Assembly (NCBI GenBank): GCA_031413815.1
Contig: JANOFU010000041.1
Coordinates: 1-62,522 of the forward strand
DNA from: JAGVSR01 sp031413815
Lineage (GTDB): Bacteria; Pseudomonadota; Alphaproteobacteria; Rhizobiales; Hyphomicrobiaceae
Reading direction: 5' to 3'
DNA length: 62,522 nucleotides
Shown: positions 50,049 to 59,350 of the stretch, piece by piece
How positions within the stretch are numbered: position 1 is the first letter of the stretch
How the letters are laid out: each line of letters starts with the position of its first letter
The notes under the pieces: generated by a model
Databases searched by the model: none
What the model was told of the DNA's origin: nothing
What the model saw: only the letters and a program-made list of their open reading frames with translations
Made by a program: the position numbers and the translations under genes

Positions 50049-52622
50049 ATGAAAATCACAATCCCCGATTTCTGTCTCGTCGCCCTTGTCGGCACATCCG
50101 GCTCGGGCAAGTCGACGTTTGCGCGCAAGCACTTCTTGCCAACCGAAGTTATCGGGTCGGATTGGGCGCGTGGGCTCGTCGATGACAACGAGAACAGCCA
50201 GGAGGCGACGGCGGATGCGTTTGACGTCGTCCATTATCTGGCTGAGAAGCGCTTGAAGCGCCGCAAGCTTGCGGTGATCGATGCGACGAACGTGCGCGCG
50301 GAAGACCGCGACTCCCTCGTCAAACTCGCCAAACGCTATCATGCTCTTGCCGTTGCCATCGTCATCAACCCCGGCGAAGAGATCTGCCATACACGCAACC
50401 AAACACGGCCCGACCGTCAGTTTGGCCCGCACGTGGTGCGCAACCAGACGCGCAATCTCAAGCGCAACATCAACAAGCTCGATAAGGAAGGCTTCCGCTA
50501 CGTTTTTGAATTGCGCTCCGTCGAACACATCGAGGCCGCGGCCATTGAACGAACGCGGCTGTGGACGGACCAGCGGCATGAGATCGGGCCGTTTGACATC
50601 ATCGGCGACGTGCATGGCTGCGCCAGTGAACTGGAACAGCTGCTGGACCGGCTCGGCTACTCGGTTCAGTTTGACGGGGAAGGTGAAGACCGGCGCGTCA
50701 TCTCAACGGCACCGGAAGGCCGCCGCGCTGTATTCGTCGGTGATCTCGTGGATCGCGGTCCCCGCTCGCCGGACGTGCTGCGCATTGTCATGGCCATGGT
50801 CGAAGCGGGACACGCGTTGGCCGTGCCCGGCAATCATGATGTGAAGTTCGTGCGCTGGCTCAATGGCAAGCAGTTGAAGCTGAGCCATGGGCTTGACCGC
50901 ACCGTGCAGCAATTTGAAGCCGAAACGCCGGCCTTCAAGACGAAGGTCAAGAAATTCCTCGATGGTCTTGTTAGTCACGCCTGGCTGGAAGACGGCCGGC
51001 TGGCCATTGCGCATGCTGGCATCCGCGAGGATATGATGGGCCGCTCGTCCGGCGCCGTGCGCGAGTTCTGCCTGTACGGCGAAACCTCCGGCGAAACCGA
51101 TCAATTCGGCCTGCCGGTGCGTTACAATTGGGCGGCAGAGTATCGCGGCGCCACGACCATTGTTTACGGACACACGCCGGTGCCGGAAGCCGAATGGCTC
51201 AACAACACGCTGTGCATTGATACCGGCTGCTGCTTTGGCGGCCACCTGACGGCGTTGCGCTGGCCAGAGAAAGAAATCGTCTCGGTCGCGGCCACTGAAG
51301 TTTACTCGCCGCCCGTGCGCCCATTCGGACATCCGCCGAACCGGCCCGGTGCCGAACTGTCAAGCCAGGCGGCCCATGACGATCTGCTCGATCTCGACGA
51401 CGTCACCGGCAAGCGATTGGTGACAACGACGCTCGGCCGGACCGTGCAAGTGCAGGCCGAGAACGCCGCTGCCGCGCTCGAAATCATGAGCCGGTTTGCG
51501 ATCTCGCCAAAGTGGTTGATCTACCTGCCGCCAACCATGTCGCCAGCCGAGACCTCGCACCGCGAAGGCTATCTCGAACATCCCGACGAGGCTTTTGCCT
51601 ACTTTGTGAGGGAAGGCATTTCGCAGGTTGTTGCCCAAGAAAAGCATATGGGCTCACGCGCGCTCCTGGTCGTCTGCAAAGACGTGGACGCTGCCGTGCG
51701 TGGCTTTGGCGTCGCGACCGGCGAGACTGGCGCGATCTTCACGCGCACGGGACGCGCGTTTTATCCAGAACCCGCCAAAACAGAAGCGGTTCTGGCACGC
51801 GTCCGCGCATCCCTGACTGAATCGCAATTCTGGGACCGGCACGAAACGGACTGGGTCTTGATTGATGCCGAAATCATGCCGTGGTCGGCGAAGGCGCAAA
51901 GCCTTATTCAAGGCCAGTATGCCGCGACAGGCGCTGCGGCGCGTGCGGGTCTGACAGCTGCGGCCGACCTGCTGCGTACAGCACAAAAGAACGGGCTTGA
52001 TGTTTCAGGAACCGCCGAGGCGTTCGGCGAGCGCGCCAAGCGCGCCGATATGTACGTCGAGGCTTACCGTCGCTACTGCTGGCCCGTGAACTCGCTCGAT
52101 GATTACCGCATTGCACCGTTTCACATCCTGGCCACCGCCGGGCGCGTGCACATGGACAAAGACCACCTCTGGCACATGGCCGAGCTGGAGCGCGTCACCA
52201 GCAATGGCGACGTCATGATGATGACGACGCCGCATATGGTTGTTGACCTCGCCGATGACACGAGCCGCTCACACGCGACCGAATGGTGGCTGGCGCGCAC
52301 GGGCGCGGGCGGCGAAGGCATGGTCGTGAAACCGAAAGACTTCATCGCCCGCGGACCCAAGGGTCTTGTGCAGCCGGCCATCAAAAGCCGCGGATCGGAA
52401 TATCTGCGTATCATCTACGGACCCGAGTACGACGTGCCCGGGAACCTGAGCCGATTGCGCAAGCGTGGGCTCGGTCACAAGCGAGCGCTGGCGATACGCG
52501 AATTTGCACTTGGCCATGAAGCGCTGACGCGGTTCATTGCGAAGGAGCCGTTGCGGCGCGTGCACGAGTGTGTGTTCGCGATCCTGGCGCTCGAAAGCGA
52601 ACCCGTTGATCCACGGTTGTAG
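50049..52622 (+). CDS. pnkp: Pnkp, RNA-repair polynucleotide kinase-phosphatase-ligase
   Basis: The product is 857 residues in three domains. An N-terminal 5'-OH kinase (about 1-170) has P-loop residues 15-22 (GTSGSGKS). A metallophosphatase (about 180-420), which removes 2',3'-cyclic phosphate, has GDVHG (186-190), GDLVDRG (231-237), GNHD (261-264) and IVYGHTP. A C-terminal nucleotidyltransferase/ligase (about 450-857) has the adenylation lysine in EKHMGSR (K532). Bacterial Pnkp needs Hen1 to ligate. Together they heal and seal tRNAs cut by ribotoxins. It is the last repair gene before tex. Start ATG 50049. Confidence 0.96.
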   Translation: MKITIPDFCLVALVGTSGSGKSTFARKHFLPTEVIGSDWARGLVDDNENSQEATADAFDVVHYLAEKRLKRRKLAVIDATNVRAEDRDSLVKLAKRYHALAVAIVINPGEEICHTRNQTRPDRQFGPHVVRNQTRNLKRNINKLDKEGFRYVFELRSVEHIEAAAIERTRLWTDQRHEIGPFDIIGDVHGCASELEQLLDRLGYSVQFDGEGEDRRVISTAPEGRRAVFVGDLVDRGPRSPDVLRIVMAMVEAGHALAVPGNHDVKFVRWLNGKQLKLSHGLDRTVQQFEAETPAFKTKVKKFLDGLVSHAWLEDGRLAIAHAGIREDMMGRSSGAVREFCLYGETSGETDQFGLPVRYNWAAEYRGATTIVYGHTPVPEAEWLNNTLCIDTGCCFGGHLTALRWPEKEIVSVAATEVYSPPVRPFGHPPNRPGAELSSQAAHDDLLDLDDVTGKRLVTTTLGRTVQVQAENAAAALEIMSRFAISPKWLIYLPPTMSPAETSHREGYLEHPDEAFAYFVREGISQVVAQEKHMGSRALLVVCKDVDAAVRGFGVATGETGAIFTRTGRAFYPEPAKTEAVLARVRASLTESQFWDRHETDWVLIDAEIMPWSAKAQSLIQGQYAATGAAARAGLTAAADLLRTAQKNGLDVSGTAEAFGERAKRADMYVEAYRRYCWPVNSLDDYRIAPFHILATAGRVHMDKDHLWHMAELERVTSNGDVMMMTTPHMVVDLADDTSRSHATEWWLARTGAGGEGMVVKPKDFIARGPKGLVQPAIKSRGSEYLRIIYGPEYDVPGNLSRLRKRGLGHKRALAIREFALGHEALTRFIAKEPLRRVHECVFAILALESEPVDPRL

Positions 52623-52638
52623 TGGTGCCAGCCTATCT

Positions 52639-52679
52639 CGCGATCGGTGTCTGACCCTCTGGGTCGGACACCGCGATCG
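52639..52679. repeat. GTGTCTGACCC-type palindrome, copy A
   Basis: GGTGTCTGACCC pairs with GGGTCGGACACC around TCT, with one wobble, flanked by CGATCG-like arms that also pair partly. It lies in the 187-base gap between pnkp and tex. Confidence 0.8.
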
Positions 52680-52762
52680 GCAGCACCTTTCGGCGAGCTA
52701 ACACTGGACGCGGGATGCGACGGACTCGATATCTGAAATGTTGTTACGACGATTGCAATGCC

Positions 52763-52793
52763 AAGGTGTCTGACCCATAGGGTCAGACACCTT
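52763..52793. repeat. GTGTCTGACCC-type palindrome, copy B, perfect
   Basis: AAGGTGTCTGACCC (52763-52776) and GGGTCAGACACCTT (52780-52793) form a perfect 14-base stem around ATA, 16 bases before the tex start. This hairpin could fold in the tex leader. Confidence 0.85.
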
Positions 52794-52809
52794 ATCTGGA
52801 GACCCATCG

Positions 52810-55143
52810 ATGACCCTTATCAACGCCCTCATCGCCAAGGAACTGGACGTCCAAGTGGCGCAGGTCACCGCCGCCGTCGATCTTCAGAACGAAGGCTCAA
52901 CAGTGCCCTTTATTGCGCGCTACCGCAAAGAAAAGACGGGCGGGCTCGATGACACGCAGCTGCGCAAGCTCGAGGAACGGTTGGCGTATCTGACCGAACT
53001 GGACGACCGGCGGGCCTCTGTGATCAAGAGCATCACCGAACAGGGCAAGATGACGCCCGAATTGCACCGCGCCATTGCTGGCGTAACCAGCAAGGTCGAA
53101 CTGGAAGACCTCTACGCGCCCTACAAGCAGAAGCGGCGCACCAAGGCGCAAATCGCGCGCGAAGCCGGGCTTGAGCCGCTGGCCAATTCCCTGCTCGGCA
53201 ATCCCAATCTCGATCCAGCAAAAGAAGCCGAGAAGTTCTTGAATGCCGCAAAGGGTGTCGCCGACGCCAAAGCCGCACTCGATGGCGCGCGGCACATCTT
53301 GATCGAACGCATCGGCGAAAGCGCCAAACTTGTCGGCGACCTGCGCGAATGGCTATGGTCGACAGGCCGCATTGCGTCGAAGGTTCTCAAAGGCAAGCAA
53401 ACGGAAGGCGAGAAGTTTTCGGACTACTTCGATTTCTCGCAAGCCATCCGCGACATGCCCTCACACCGGGCCCTCGCCCTGCTGCGCGGCCGCAACGAAG
53501 GATTTCTGGATCTCGATCTTGATGTGGTGATCGAGCCCGGCAGATCTCATCCCGCCGAGGGCCGCATCATGTCCACGTTTGGCATTGCCGATCGCGGACG
53601 CCTGGCAGACAAATGGCTCGTCGAAACGGTCAAGCTCGCGTGGAAAGCCAAACTGCACGTGTCGCTCGCTGCGGATCTGCTGACGCGGCTGAAAGAGGGC
53701 TCGGACACAGCCGCCATCGGCGTGTTCAAATCGAACCTCAAAGATCTGCTGCTCGCCGCTCCCGCTGGGCCGCGCGTCACCATGGGGCTCGATCCCGGCA
53801 TCCGCACGGGCGTCAAAGTCGCCATCGTTGATCAAACAGGAAAAGTCCTCGATACGTCGACCGTCTACCCGCACGAGCCGCGCAACGATTGGAACGGCTC
53901 GCTGGCGACGCTGGCCGCATTAAGCCTCAGGCACAAGGTCGATGTCATCGCCATTGGCAACGGCACAGCCAGCCGGGAGACGGACAAACTCGCCGGCGAA
54001 TTGATGAAGAAAATGCCGGATCTGAAACTCACCAAGGTAATGGTGTCGGAAGCGGGCGCCTCGGTCTATTCCGCTTCGGAACTGGCCGCCAACGAGTTCC
54101 CCAATCTCGATGTCAGCCTGCGCGGTGCCGTCTCGATTGCGCGGCGCTTGCAGGACCCGCTGGCCGAACTTGTCAAAATCGATCCCAAAGCGATTGGCGT
54201 GGGTCAATACCAGCATGACGTCAATCAATCGGAACTCGCCCGCTCGCTTGATGCTGTGGTTGAAGACTGCGTGAACTCGGTCGGCGTTGACGTGAACACA
54301 GCCTCCGCACCGCTGCTCGCCCGTGTCGCTGGTCTCAACGCGACGATTGCCCAGAACATCGTGCTGCACCGGAACGACAATGGCGCGTTCAAGAAGCGCA
54401 CCGAAATCAAGAAAGTCGCCCGCCTTGGCCCCAAAGCGTTCGAACAGGCGGCGGGCTTCCTGCGCATCATGAATGGGCCGAACCCGCTCGATGCCTCATC
54501 GGTGCACCCGGAGGCCTACGACGTGGTCGAGCGCATCGCGGAGGCGACGAAGCGTCCCATCAAAGCCATGATCGGCGACCGCGCGTTCTTGAAATCGCTG
54601 TTGCCCAAACAATTCGCCGATGAGCGCTTTGGTATTCCGACCGTCACCGACATTCTGGCCGAACTTGAAAAGCCCGGCCGCGATCCCCGCCCGGAGTTCA
54701 AAACAGCGGAGTTCAAAGACGGCGTTGAGAAGATCACAGACCTACGCCCCGGCATGGCGCTCGAAGGCGTCGTCACCAACGTCACAGCCTTTGGGGCGTT
54801 CGTCGATGTCGGCGTGCATCAGGATGGTTTGGTGCATGTCTCGGAGTTGGCGGACCGCTTTGTCAAAGATCCGCGCGAGGTCGTCAAAGCCGGCGATGTC
54901 GTGAAGGTGCGCGTCAAGGAGGTCGATGCAGGCCGCAAACGCATTGCACTGACCATGAAATCCGGCGCGATTGATACGAGCCACACCAGCCACAGCGCGT
55001 CCGGCGCGGGTGCCTCAAGCGGCAACCGCGCCTCCGCCAATGCGCCCCGCTCGTCGGCCCCACCGCCGAAAGTGTCAAGTGCAGAGGGTGAATCCGCACT
55101 CGCCGCCGCCATGCGCAAAGCGAGAGACCAAGGGAAGCCGTAA
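52810..55143 (+). CDS. tex: Tex, transcription accessory/RNA-binding protein
   Basis: The product is 777 residues, the usual Tex length. N-terminal Tex_N region (STVPFIARYRKEKTGGLDD, LEDLYAPYKQKRRTKAQIAREAGLEPL), a YqgF-like RNase H fold domain (MGLDPGIRTGVKVAIVD), helix-hairpin-helix repeats (VGVDVNTASAPLLARVAGL and onward), and a C-terminal S1 RNA-binding domain (VVTNVTAFGAFVDVGVHQDGL, then VSEL). The last 50 residues are Ser/Ala-rich. Tex binds nucleic acid and transcription elongation complexes, and affects RNA decay and toxin expression in other bacteria. Confidence 0.95.
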   Translation: MTLINALIAKELDVQVAQVTAAVDLQNEGSTVPFIARYRKEKTGGLDDTQLRKLEERLAYLTELDDRRASVIKSITEQGKMTPELHRAIAGVTSKVELEDLYAPYKQKRRTKAQIAREAGLEPLANSLLGNPNLDPAKEAEKFLNAAKGVADAKAALDGARHILIERIGESAKLVGDLREWLWSTGRIASKVLKGKQTEGEKFSDYFDFSQAIRDMPSHRALALLRGRNEGFLDLDLDVVIEPGRSHPAEGRIMSTFGIADRGRLADKWLVETVKLAWKAKLHVSLAADLLTRLKEGSDTAAIGVFKSNLKDLLLAAPAGPRVTMGLDPGIRTGVKVAIVDQTGKVLDTSTVYPHEPRNDWNGSLATLAALSLRHKVDVIAIGNGTASRETDKLAGELMKKMPDLKLTKVMVSEAGASVYSASELAANEFPNLDVSLRGAVSIARRLQDPLAELVKIDPKAIGVGQYQHDVNQSELARSLDAVVEDCVNSVGVDVNTASAPLLARVAGLNATIAQNIVLHRNDNGAFKKRTEIKKVARLGPKAFEQAAGFLRIMNGPNPLDASSVHPEAYDVVERIAEATKRPIKAMIGDRAFLKSLLPKQFADERFGIPTVTDILAELEKPGRDPRPEFKTAEFKDGVEKITDLRPGMALEGVVTNVTAFGAFVDVGVHQDGLVHVSELADRFVKDPREVVKAGDVVKVRVKEVDAGRKRIALTMKSGAIDTSHTSHSASGAGASSGNRASANAPRSSAPPPKVSSAEGESALAAAMRKARDQGKP

Positions 55144-55162
55144 GTCAGGGGTCAATAGGCCC

Positions 55163-55196
55163 GGTGTCAGACACCAATTCAGAGGTTTCTGACACC
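55163..55196. repeat. GTGTCAGACACC-type palindrome, copy C
   Basis: GGTGTCAGA (55163-55171) can pair with TCTGACACC (55188-55196). The left arm itself also contains GGTGTC-A-GACACC. It is placed between the converging tex and secreted-protein genes, where it may stop transcription. Confidence 0.75.
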
Positions 55197-55205
55197 TGAG
55201 CCATC

Positions 55206-55865
55206 TTACTTCAGCACCTTCAGCGTCGCAGGATCGAAAATCTGGATCTCGCTGCCCGCATCGACGAACACGACCGTGGTGGGATCGTCGATCAGTTCTT
55301 CGAAGTACAAATCGCCTGCAAACTGCACACCCATTGCACCGCACGGAGAACCGGTCTCGCCGCCGTTGGTTTGGCTGGCCTCCCAGGCTTTCGCGGCCTC
55401 GCCAGCCGGCTCAAAAATGAAGCGCTTCAAATCTTCCGTGCCCTCGCTGTCACGCCAGGGGTTCAACACGCAGGTGACGGTGTGTGGTCCAGGTGACGCC
55501 GCGCGGATGGCGTCCAACACGGAACTGACGGGCGCATCTGCCGCTTTCTTGAAGACTCGCACGGCGACGCGCCGGCTTGTTCCATCAGGCCCCTGGGACT
55601 CGACGACGAAGCCTGGCAAGGTGTCGTCGGCTATGAGGATGGTGTTGCCGGCTTCCGGGCCCGCGCACTGATAGCTCAGGATCGACAACGTCGCGCCGCG
55701 AACCTCTTCCCGTTTGCATTTGGCAAACTCTGGCGGTGCCTGTGGCATGCCGGGTGGCGTCAAATTGTCTTCCGCCGCAAACGCTGACCCGGCCGCGAGC
55801 AGCGCCAATCCCCCGATCGCACATGAAAACGCAACCGCATTCACTGCGAAACCTGATCTCAACAT
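55206..55865 (-). CDS. Secreted protein of unknown function
   Basis: The product is about 219 residues. A signal peptide covers about 1-30 (cleavage after GSAFAA). The mature part has cysteines in FAKCKREE, YQCAGPE, VTCVLNPW and SPCGAMG, probably two disulfides. Blocks such as GPHTVTCVLNPWRDSEGTED look conserved, but I cannot name a family. The ATG at 55865 is chosen for its clean signal peptide and the GGGGGG before it. The longer frame to 56042 is not family-like. It is exported to the periplasm and converges on tex. Confidence 0.75.
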   Translation of the reverse strand: MLRSGFAVNAVAFSCAIGGLALLAAGSAFAAEDNLTPPGMPQAPPEFAKCKREEVRGATLSILSYQCAGPEAGNTILIADDTLPGFVVESQGPDGTSRRVAVRVFKKAADAPVSSVLDAIRAASPGPHTVTCVLNPWRDSEGTEDLKRFIFEPAGEAAKAWEASQTNGGETGSPCGAMGVQFAGDLYFEELIDDPTTVVFVDAGSEIQIFDPATLKVLK

Positions 55866-55937
55866 GATCCCCCCGTATCCCGCTTTCAACTTGATTATAG
55901 TGGAGATGCTGTTAGCCGGGAAGGTGGTCGCTGCGCC

Positions 55938-55952
55938 TGGTGTCAGACACCA
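55938..55952. repeat. GTGTCAGACACC-type palindrome, copy D
   Basis: TGGTGTC-A-GACACCA, a 15-base palindrome in the gap between the divergent secreted-protein gene (55865) and peptidase gene (56228). The rest of this gap (55866-56227) shows no other feature I can support. Confidence 0.8.
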
Positions 55953-56227
55953 CACAGCCCGTGTTGCCCGCAAATAGCGATGCCTTTTAGCTTGCAATAG
56001 AACCGTCCTGCACTCCGGGTCGTAATGGATCTGATCTGGCACTGGAACTCATTGCTACTTGTTTCGCCATGCTTCGCGTGGCCCAGGCGCTATACGGCTC
56101 GCAAGAAGGCGAGCCTGTCGACGCCCTACGGACTATCCCGCCTCGAACCCGACGCATTAACCAGTTTCTTTACCGGCCCGCTAACCGTCATCGGTGCATC
56201 ATGAGTTCCCAACGGAGTGCCGGACGC

Positions 56228-57742
56228 ATGCGTTGCCATCTTTACGATTTGGCTCAGTCGTTTCAGCGCGCGCTGCAACTGCTGTTTTTCCGCCCGGTCG
56301 CACGCTACACCGCGGACCCGTCGCGGGCGGTTCTTGGCGTGCTCATTGTCCTTGCGCTCGCGACCACGGCGCTCATGGAAGCGGTCGCCGGCGCGGCGGA
56401 TTTCGAATTCAATATCACAGGGCTTCTATGGCTCTGTGCCGGTTGGGCTACCTTCCTCGGTTTGCTTTGGCTTCTGCGTCCAGCCCGGGCCCGTTTTGGC
56501 TTTGGCCGCCTCGTGGCCGATTACACAGCGATTGGAATCCTTACGGGGCTCGTTTGGGCGGCGGCCATGGCACTTGGCACAGCCGTCGAACCCGTCAATC
56601 CGCTTGGCGTCTCTGTTTCGGGTTGGAGCGCCTTTGCATTTGGATGGCTGCTCTTCATTTGGTGGATCGCCGCCGCATGGCGCGCTGGCCACGTCACATG
56701 GACCGGCAGCGACTGGAGGTTTGGCGGCCGTGCCGCCGTTCTTGGCTTCTTACTACCATTTTTGCTTCCAGCGACTCCCATGATCTCCGGCCGTGACACG
56801 CCAGTGGCCCCGTTGGATCTGTGGACCATCGCTGGCATCTATTGGTCGGCCTACACCGGCACCGACACCACCGGCCTTGACGATGAAAAACCCGTCGATG
56901 TTGAGGCCGTCTACTACCGGCAGCCCAGCCTCGTCGCATCAGCCTTGGCGAACCTCAAGCCGTCTGATCCCAAGCGCACAGAGATTTACTTCCTGGGTGC
57001 GGCCGGCTTTGCACATCAGGATGTGTTCCGCAGCGAAGTCACGAAGACGCGTGACCTTTTTGATGAGCGATTTGATACGACGGGCCGTTCCGTCGTAGTG
57101 ATGAACCACCGCGACACGGTCTCGGACGTCCCGCTCGCCAATGCCACCAATCTCGACGCGCTGCTGGCGGGCCTCGCCCTCAAGATGGATACACAAAATG
57201 ACGTCCTCGCGTTGTTTCTGACATCGCACGGATCGCCGGGCACATTCCAAATCCAATTCTCCGGGTTTTCTTTCAACGACCTCACTCCTGAACGCTTGGC
57301 GGATATGCTCAACCGCTCTGGCATCAAGAACCGCGTTCTGGTTATTTCAGCGTGCTACTCCGGCAGCTTCATCTCCGCGCTCAAGAATGAGAACACATTG
57401 ATCGTGACGGCCGCGAGCGCGGAACGCAGCTCATTTGGCTGTTCGAACGAGCGCGAGTGGACCTACTTCGGCGAGGCCTATTTCAATCAGGCGCTGAGGG
57501 GCACGCACTCGTTTGAAGCGGGCTTTGAAACGGCCAAGCAAACGATCAGCGGATGGGAAAAAGCGCAAAAGCTCACACCGTCTGACCCGCAGATCTCGAT
57601 GGGGAACGCCATCAGGCCGCGGTTGCAGGCCCTGGCTCGCGATCTCGCAGCACAACCCCCCCGTCAGCCAAACCAGCCGCTCGATCCTCACGCCGCAACA
57701 CCCATCGGCGTTCGCGCCGAAGCGGATGCCCCACGGCACTAA
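56228..57742 (+). CDS. Membrane-anchored C13-type (legumain-like) peptidase
   Basis: The product is about 504 residues. The N-terminal third holds five or so transmembrane helices (LLFFRPVARY onward). The C-terminal half is a caspase-fold peptidase of clan CD: the catalytic His in ALFLTSHGSPG and the catalytic Cys in VLVISACYSGSFISAL. A Pro/Ala-rich tail ends it. It probably cleaves proteins next to the membrane. The substrate and topology side are unclear. The start is uncertain: ATG at 56228 has GGAG 11 bases upstream, while ATG at 56201 and 56069 are open in frame but lack ribosome sites. It converges on the PP2C gene. Confidence 0.82.
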   Translation: MRCHLYDLAQSFQRALQLLFFRPVARYTADPSRAVLGVLIVLALATTALMEAVAGAADFEFNITGLLWLCAGWATFLGLLWLLRPARARFGFGRLVADYTAIGILTGLVWAAAMALGTAVEPVNPLGVSVSGWSAFAFGWLLFIWWIAAAWRAGHVTWTGSDWRFGGRAAVLGFLLPFLLPATPMISGRDTPVAPLDLWTIAGIYWSAYTGTDTTGLDDEKPVDVEAVYYRQPSLVASALANLKPSDPKRTEIYFLGAAGFAHQDVFRSEVTKTRDLFDERFDTTGRSVVVMNHRDTVSDVPLANATNLDALLAGLALKMDTQNDVLALFLTSHGSPGTFQIQFSGFSFNDLTPERLADMLNRSGIKNRVLVISACYSGSFISALKNENTLIVTAASAERSSFGCSNEREWTYFGEAYFNQALRGTHSFEAGFETAKQTISGWEKAQKLTPSDPQISMGNAIRPRLQALARDLAAQPPRQPNQPLDPHAATPIGVRAEADAPRH

Positions 57743-57769
57743 TTGAGTCAGGATTTTAGGACGGCGGCC

Positions 57770-58561
57770 TCACGCCGTCGCCGGCATGGCCCGCACGGCG
57801 ACCACCGTCGCGTTGTCCTGGTGGGGATCGCGCACGGCTTCCACCGCGCGGATCAGAGCGTTCGCCACCGCCTGCGCGCCGTCCTTCGCATAAGCCGCGA
57901 TGATGCGCTCGACTTCCGTGTTGTCGAGCGTGTGCAGTCCATCGCTTGCCAGAATGATGTAATCGTCGGGCTCAATCGCCAACGGCCGCCGTGACAGATC
58001 TACAAGATCGATTTCATCGCCCGTGACCGCCGACCGCAGCATATGCCGGCGAGGGTCTTTGCGGGCGTCTTCCAGACTGATGCGGCCTGCCGCGGCCATG
58101 CGATCCAATTCGGGCGCCAACGAGTGATCTTCATTGAGCGTAGCAATCTCGCCGCGCCGGTAGAGCAGCAGCGGACTGTCGCCGACGCTCACCCACTCAA
58201 CTCCATCACCGGAAAACACAACCCCGATCAGCGTTGAACCCATTCCTGACAGCATCGGATTCTCTGAGACTTTGTCGGCGATGGCTTCGTTGGCCGCCTT
58301 CAATGCCGTGATCAGACGCTCGCGTTTGCCGCCTTCGGCTTTGCTGTAAGCCCCCACAAAGGTTTCGCACACCATGCGGCTGGCCAGCGCCCCGCCCGCG
58401 TGCCCGCCCATGCCGTCGGCGAGAATAGCAACAAGCTCGCCGTCTCCAACACTCGTCGCTGGGCCAAGGAACGGATCGCTCCCTGGCCACAGCATCGCCG
58501 TGTCTTCTTGATAATTGCGCGCGCCCTTGGTGGCGCGACTGGCGTGGTCGAAAACGGGCAT
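57770..58561 (-). CDS. PP2C-type Ser/Thr protein phosphatase
   Basis: The product is 263 residues with the PPM fold. Metal-binding motifs in order: an Asp in ARNYQEDTAML, VAILADGMGGHAGG, MGSTLIGVVF, VSVGDSPLLLYRRG, IILASDGLHTL and DPHQDNATVVAV. It is soluble and would oppose the Ser/Thr kinase encoded divergently upstream (59772). AAGGA precedes the ATG. It starts 18 bases after the FHA gene and is cotranscribed with it. Confidence 0.93.
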   Translation of the reverse strand: MPVFDHASRATKGARNYQEDTAMLWPGSDPFLGPATSVGDGELVAILADGMGGHAGGALASRMVCETFVGAYSKAEGGKRERLITALKAANEAIADKVSENPMLSGMGSTLIGVVFSGDGVEWVSVGDSPLLLYRRGEIATLNEDHSLAPELDRMAAAGRISLEDARKDPRRHMLRSAVTGDEIDLVDLSRRPLAIEPDDYIILASDGLHTLDNTEVERIIAAYAKDGAQAVANALIRAVEAVRDPHQDNATVVAVRAMPATA

Positions 58562-58579
58562 CAGTCCTTATTTGTCAGA

Positions 58580-59350
58580 TTATTTATCAGTGAGTGCCGA
58601 CCAGTCGAAGTCGGCTCCACAAAATGGAACGAACACGAGCTGCGTGCGGCCCATGGTGATGACGTCCATCTGTGACAGCTCGACCGCGGAAGTGGGGCGC
58701 TTGTCGTTGACGGACACGACATTGGTCTTAGCAAGATTGGGCACAAAGAGGAAAGAGCGGTCAGAACTGTCGTAGCGGATAAAGGCTTGCTCTTCTGATG
58801 AAATGGCATCGTCGCCGAAGTCGATCGCCACGCGGTTGGCGTCTGTCCGGCCGAGTGTGTTGTTGCCTTCAAAAATCGGCCGGTACTGGCCAATGCCGGG
58901 ACCACCGACGACCACCAACCAACCGACAACCGGATCCTGCTCAAATTCGCCCCGGCGCACCTGCTGCTTGCCGCGCACCAGCGTTGTGCGAGCCGCTTCG
59001 CCGGTCGGCTTGTCACTCTGTTTGTTGGGGCTGCGGACGACGCGCGTTGTCGGGTACTGTTCCAGTTCAACATGACGGTCTTGCAGCGGCTGTGAACCAC
59101 CGCGGGCTTCGCGCGCGGCTTCGGCGGCACTTGGTATTGCCGCAGGTTGCTCTTTGCGCACGAGTTGCGTTGACGCGGTCTCGGCGGCTTGGGACAGAGC
59201 GTCAGGCAAAGGTGGTGGTGTAGTCAGCGCCTTGGCCGCCGCGGCCATCGCTTGTCCGGTGTCGTCGCGGCCAGCCGCGGCCAGCGCATCTTTCAGCGAC
59301 CCCAGAAACCCACCCCGTTGGCCTTGCGGCCCTGCAGCAGCGCTCGACAT
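58580..59350 (-). CDS. FHA-domain protein
   Basis: The product is 256 residues. An Ala/Pro/Gln-rich N-terminal half of low complexity (to about 140) is followed by a C-terminal FHA domain (about 160-245): the NNTLGRTDANRVAIDFGDD block supplies the Arg and Ser/Thr-type residues that read phosphothreonine, then SSEEQAFIRYD, VNDKRPTSAVELSQMDVI. It should recognise proteins phosphorylated by the neighbouring kinase and so place the phosphatase in the same circuit. AGGAGG before the ATG is strong. First gene of the FHA-PP2C operon. Confidence 0.9.
   Translation of the reverse strand: MSSAAAGPQGQRGGFLGSLKDALAAAGRDDTGQAMAAAAKALTTPPPLPDALSQAAETASTQLVRKEQPAAIPSAAEAAREARGGSQPLQDRHVELEQYPTTRVVRSPNKQSDKPTGEAARTTLVRGKQQVRRGEFEQDPVVGWLVVVGGPGIGQYRPIFEGNNTLGRTDANRVAIDFGDDAISSEEQAFIRYDSSDRSFLFVPNLAKTNVVSVNDKRPTSAVELSQMDVITMGRTQLVFVPFCGADFDWSALTDK

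Noticed and set aside
52639..55952. GTGTCTGAC repeats as a CRISPR array
   Set aside because: Copies are palindromic, irregularly spaced by genes, and no cas genes are present.
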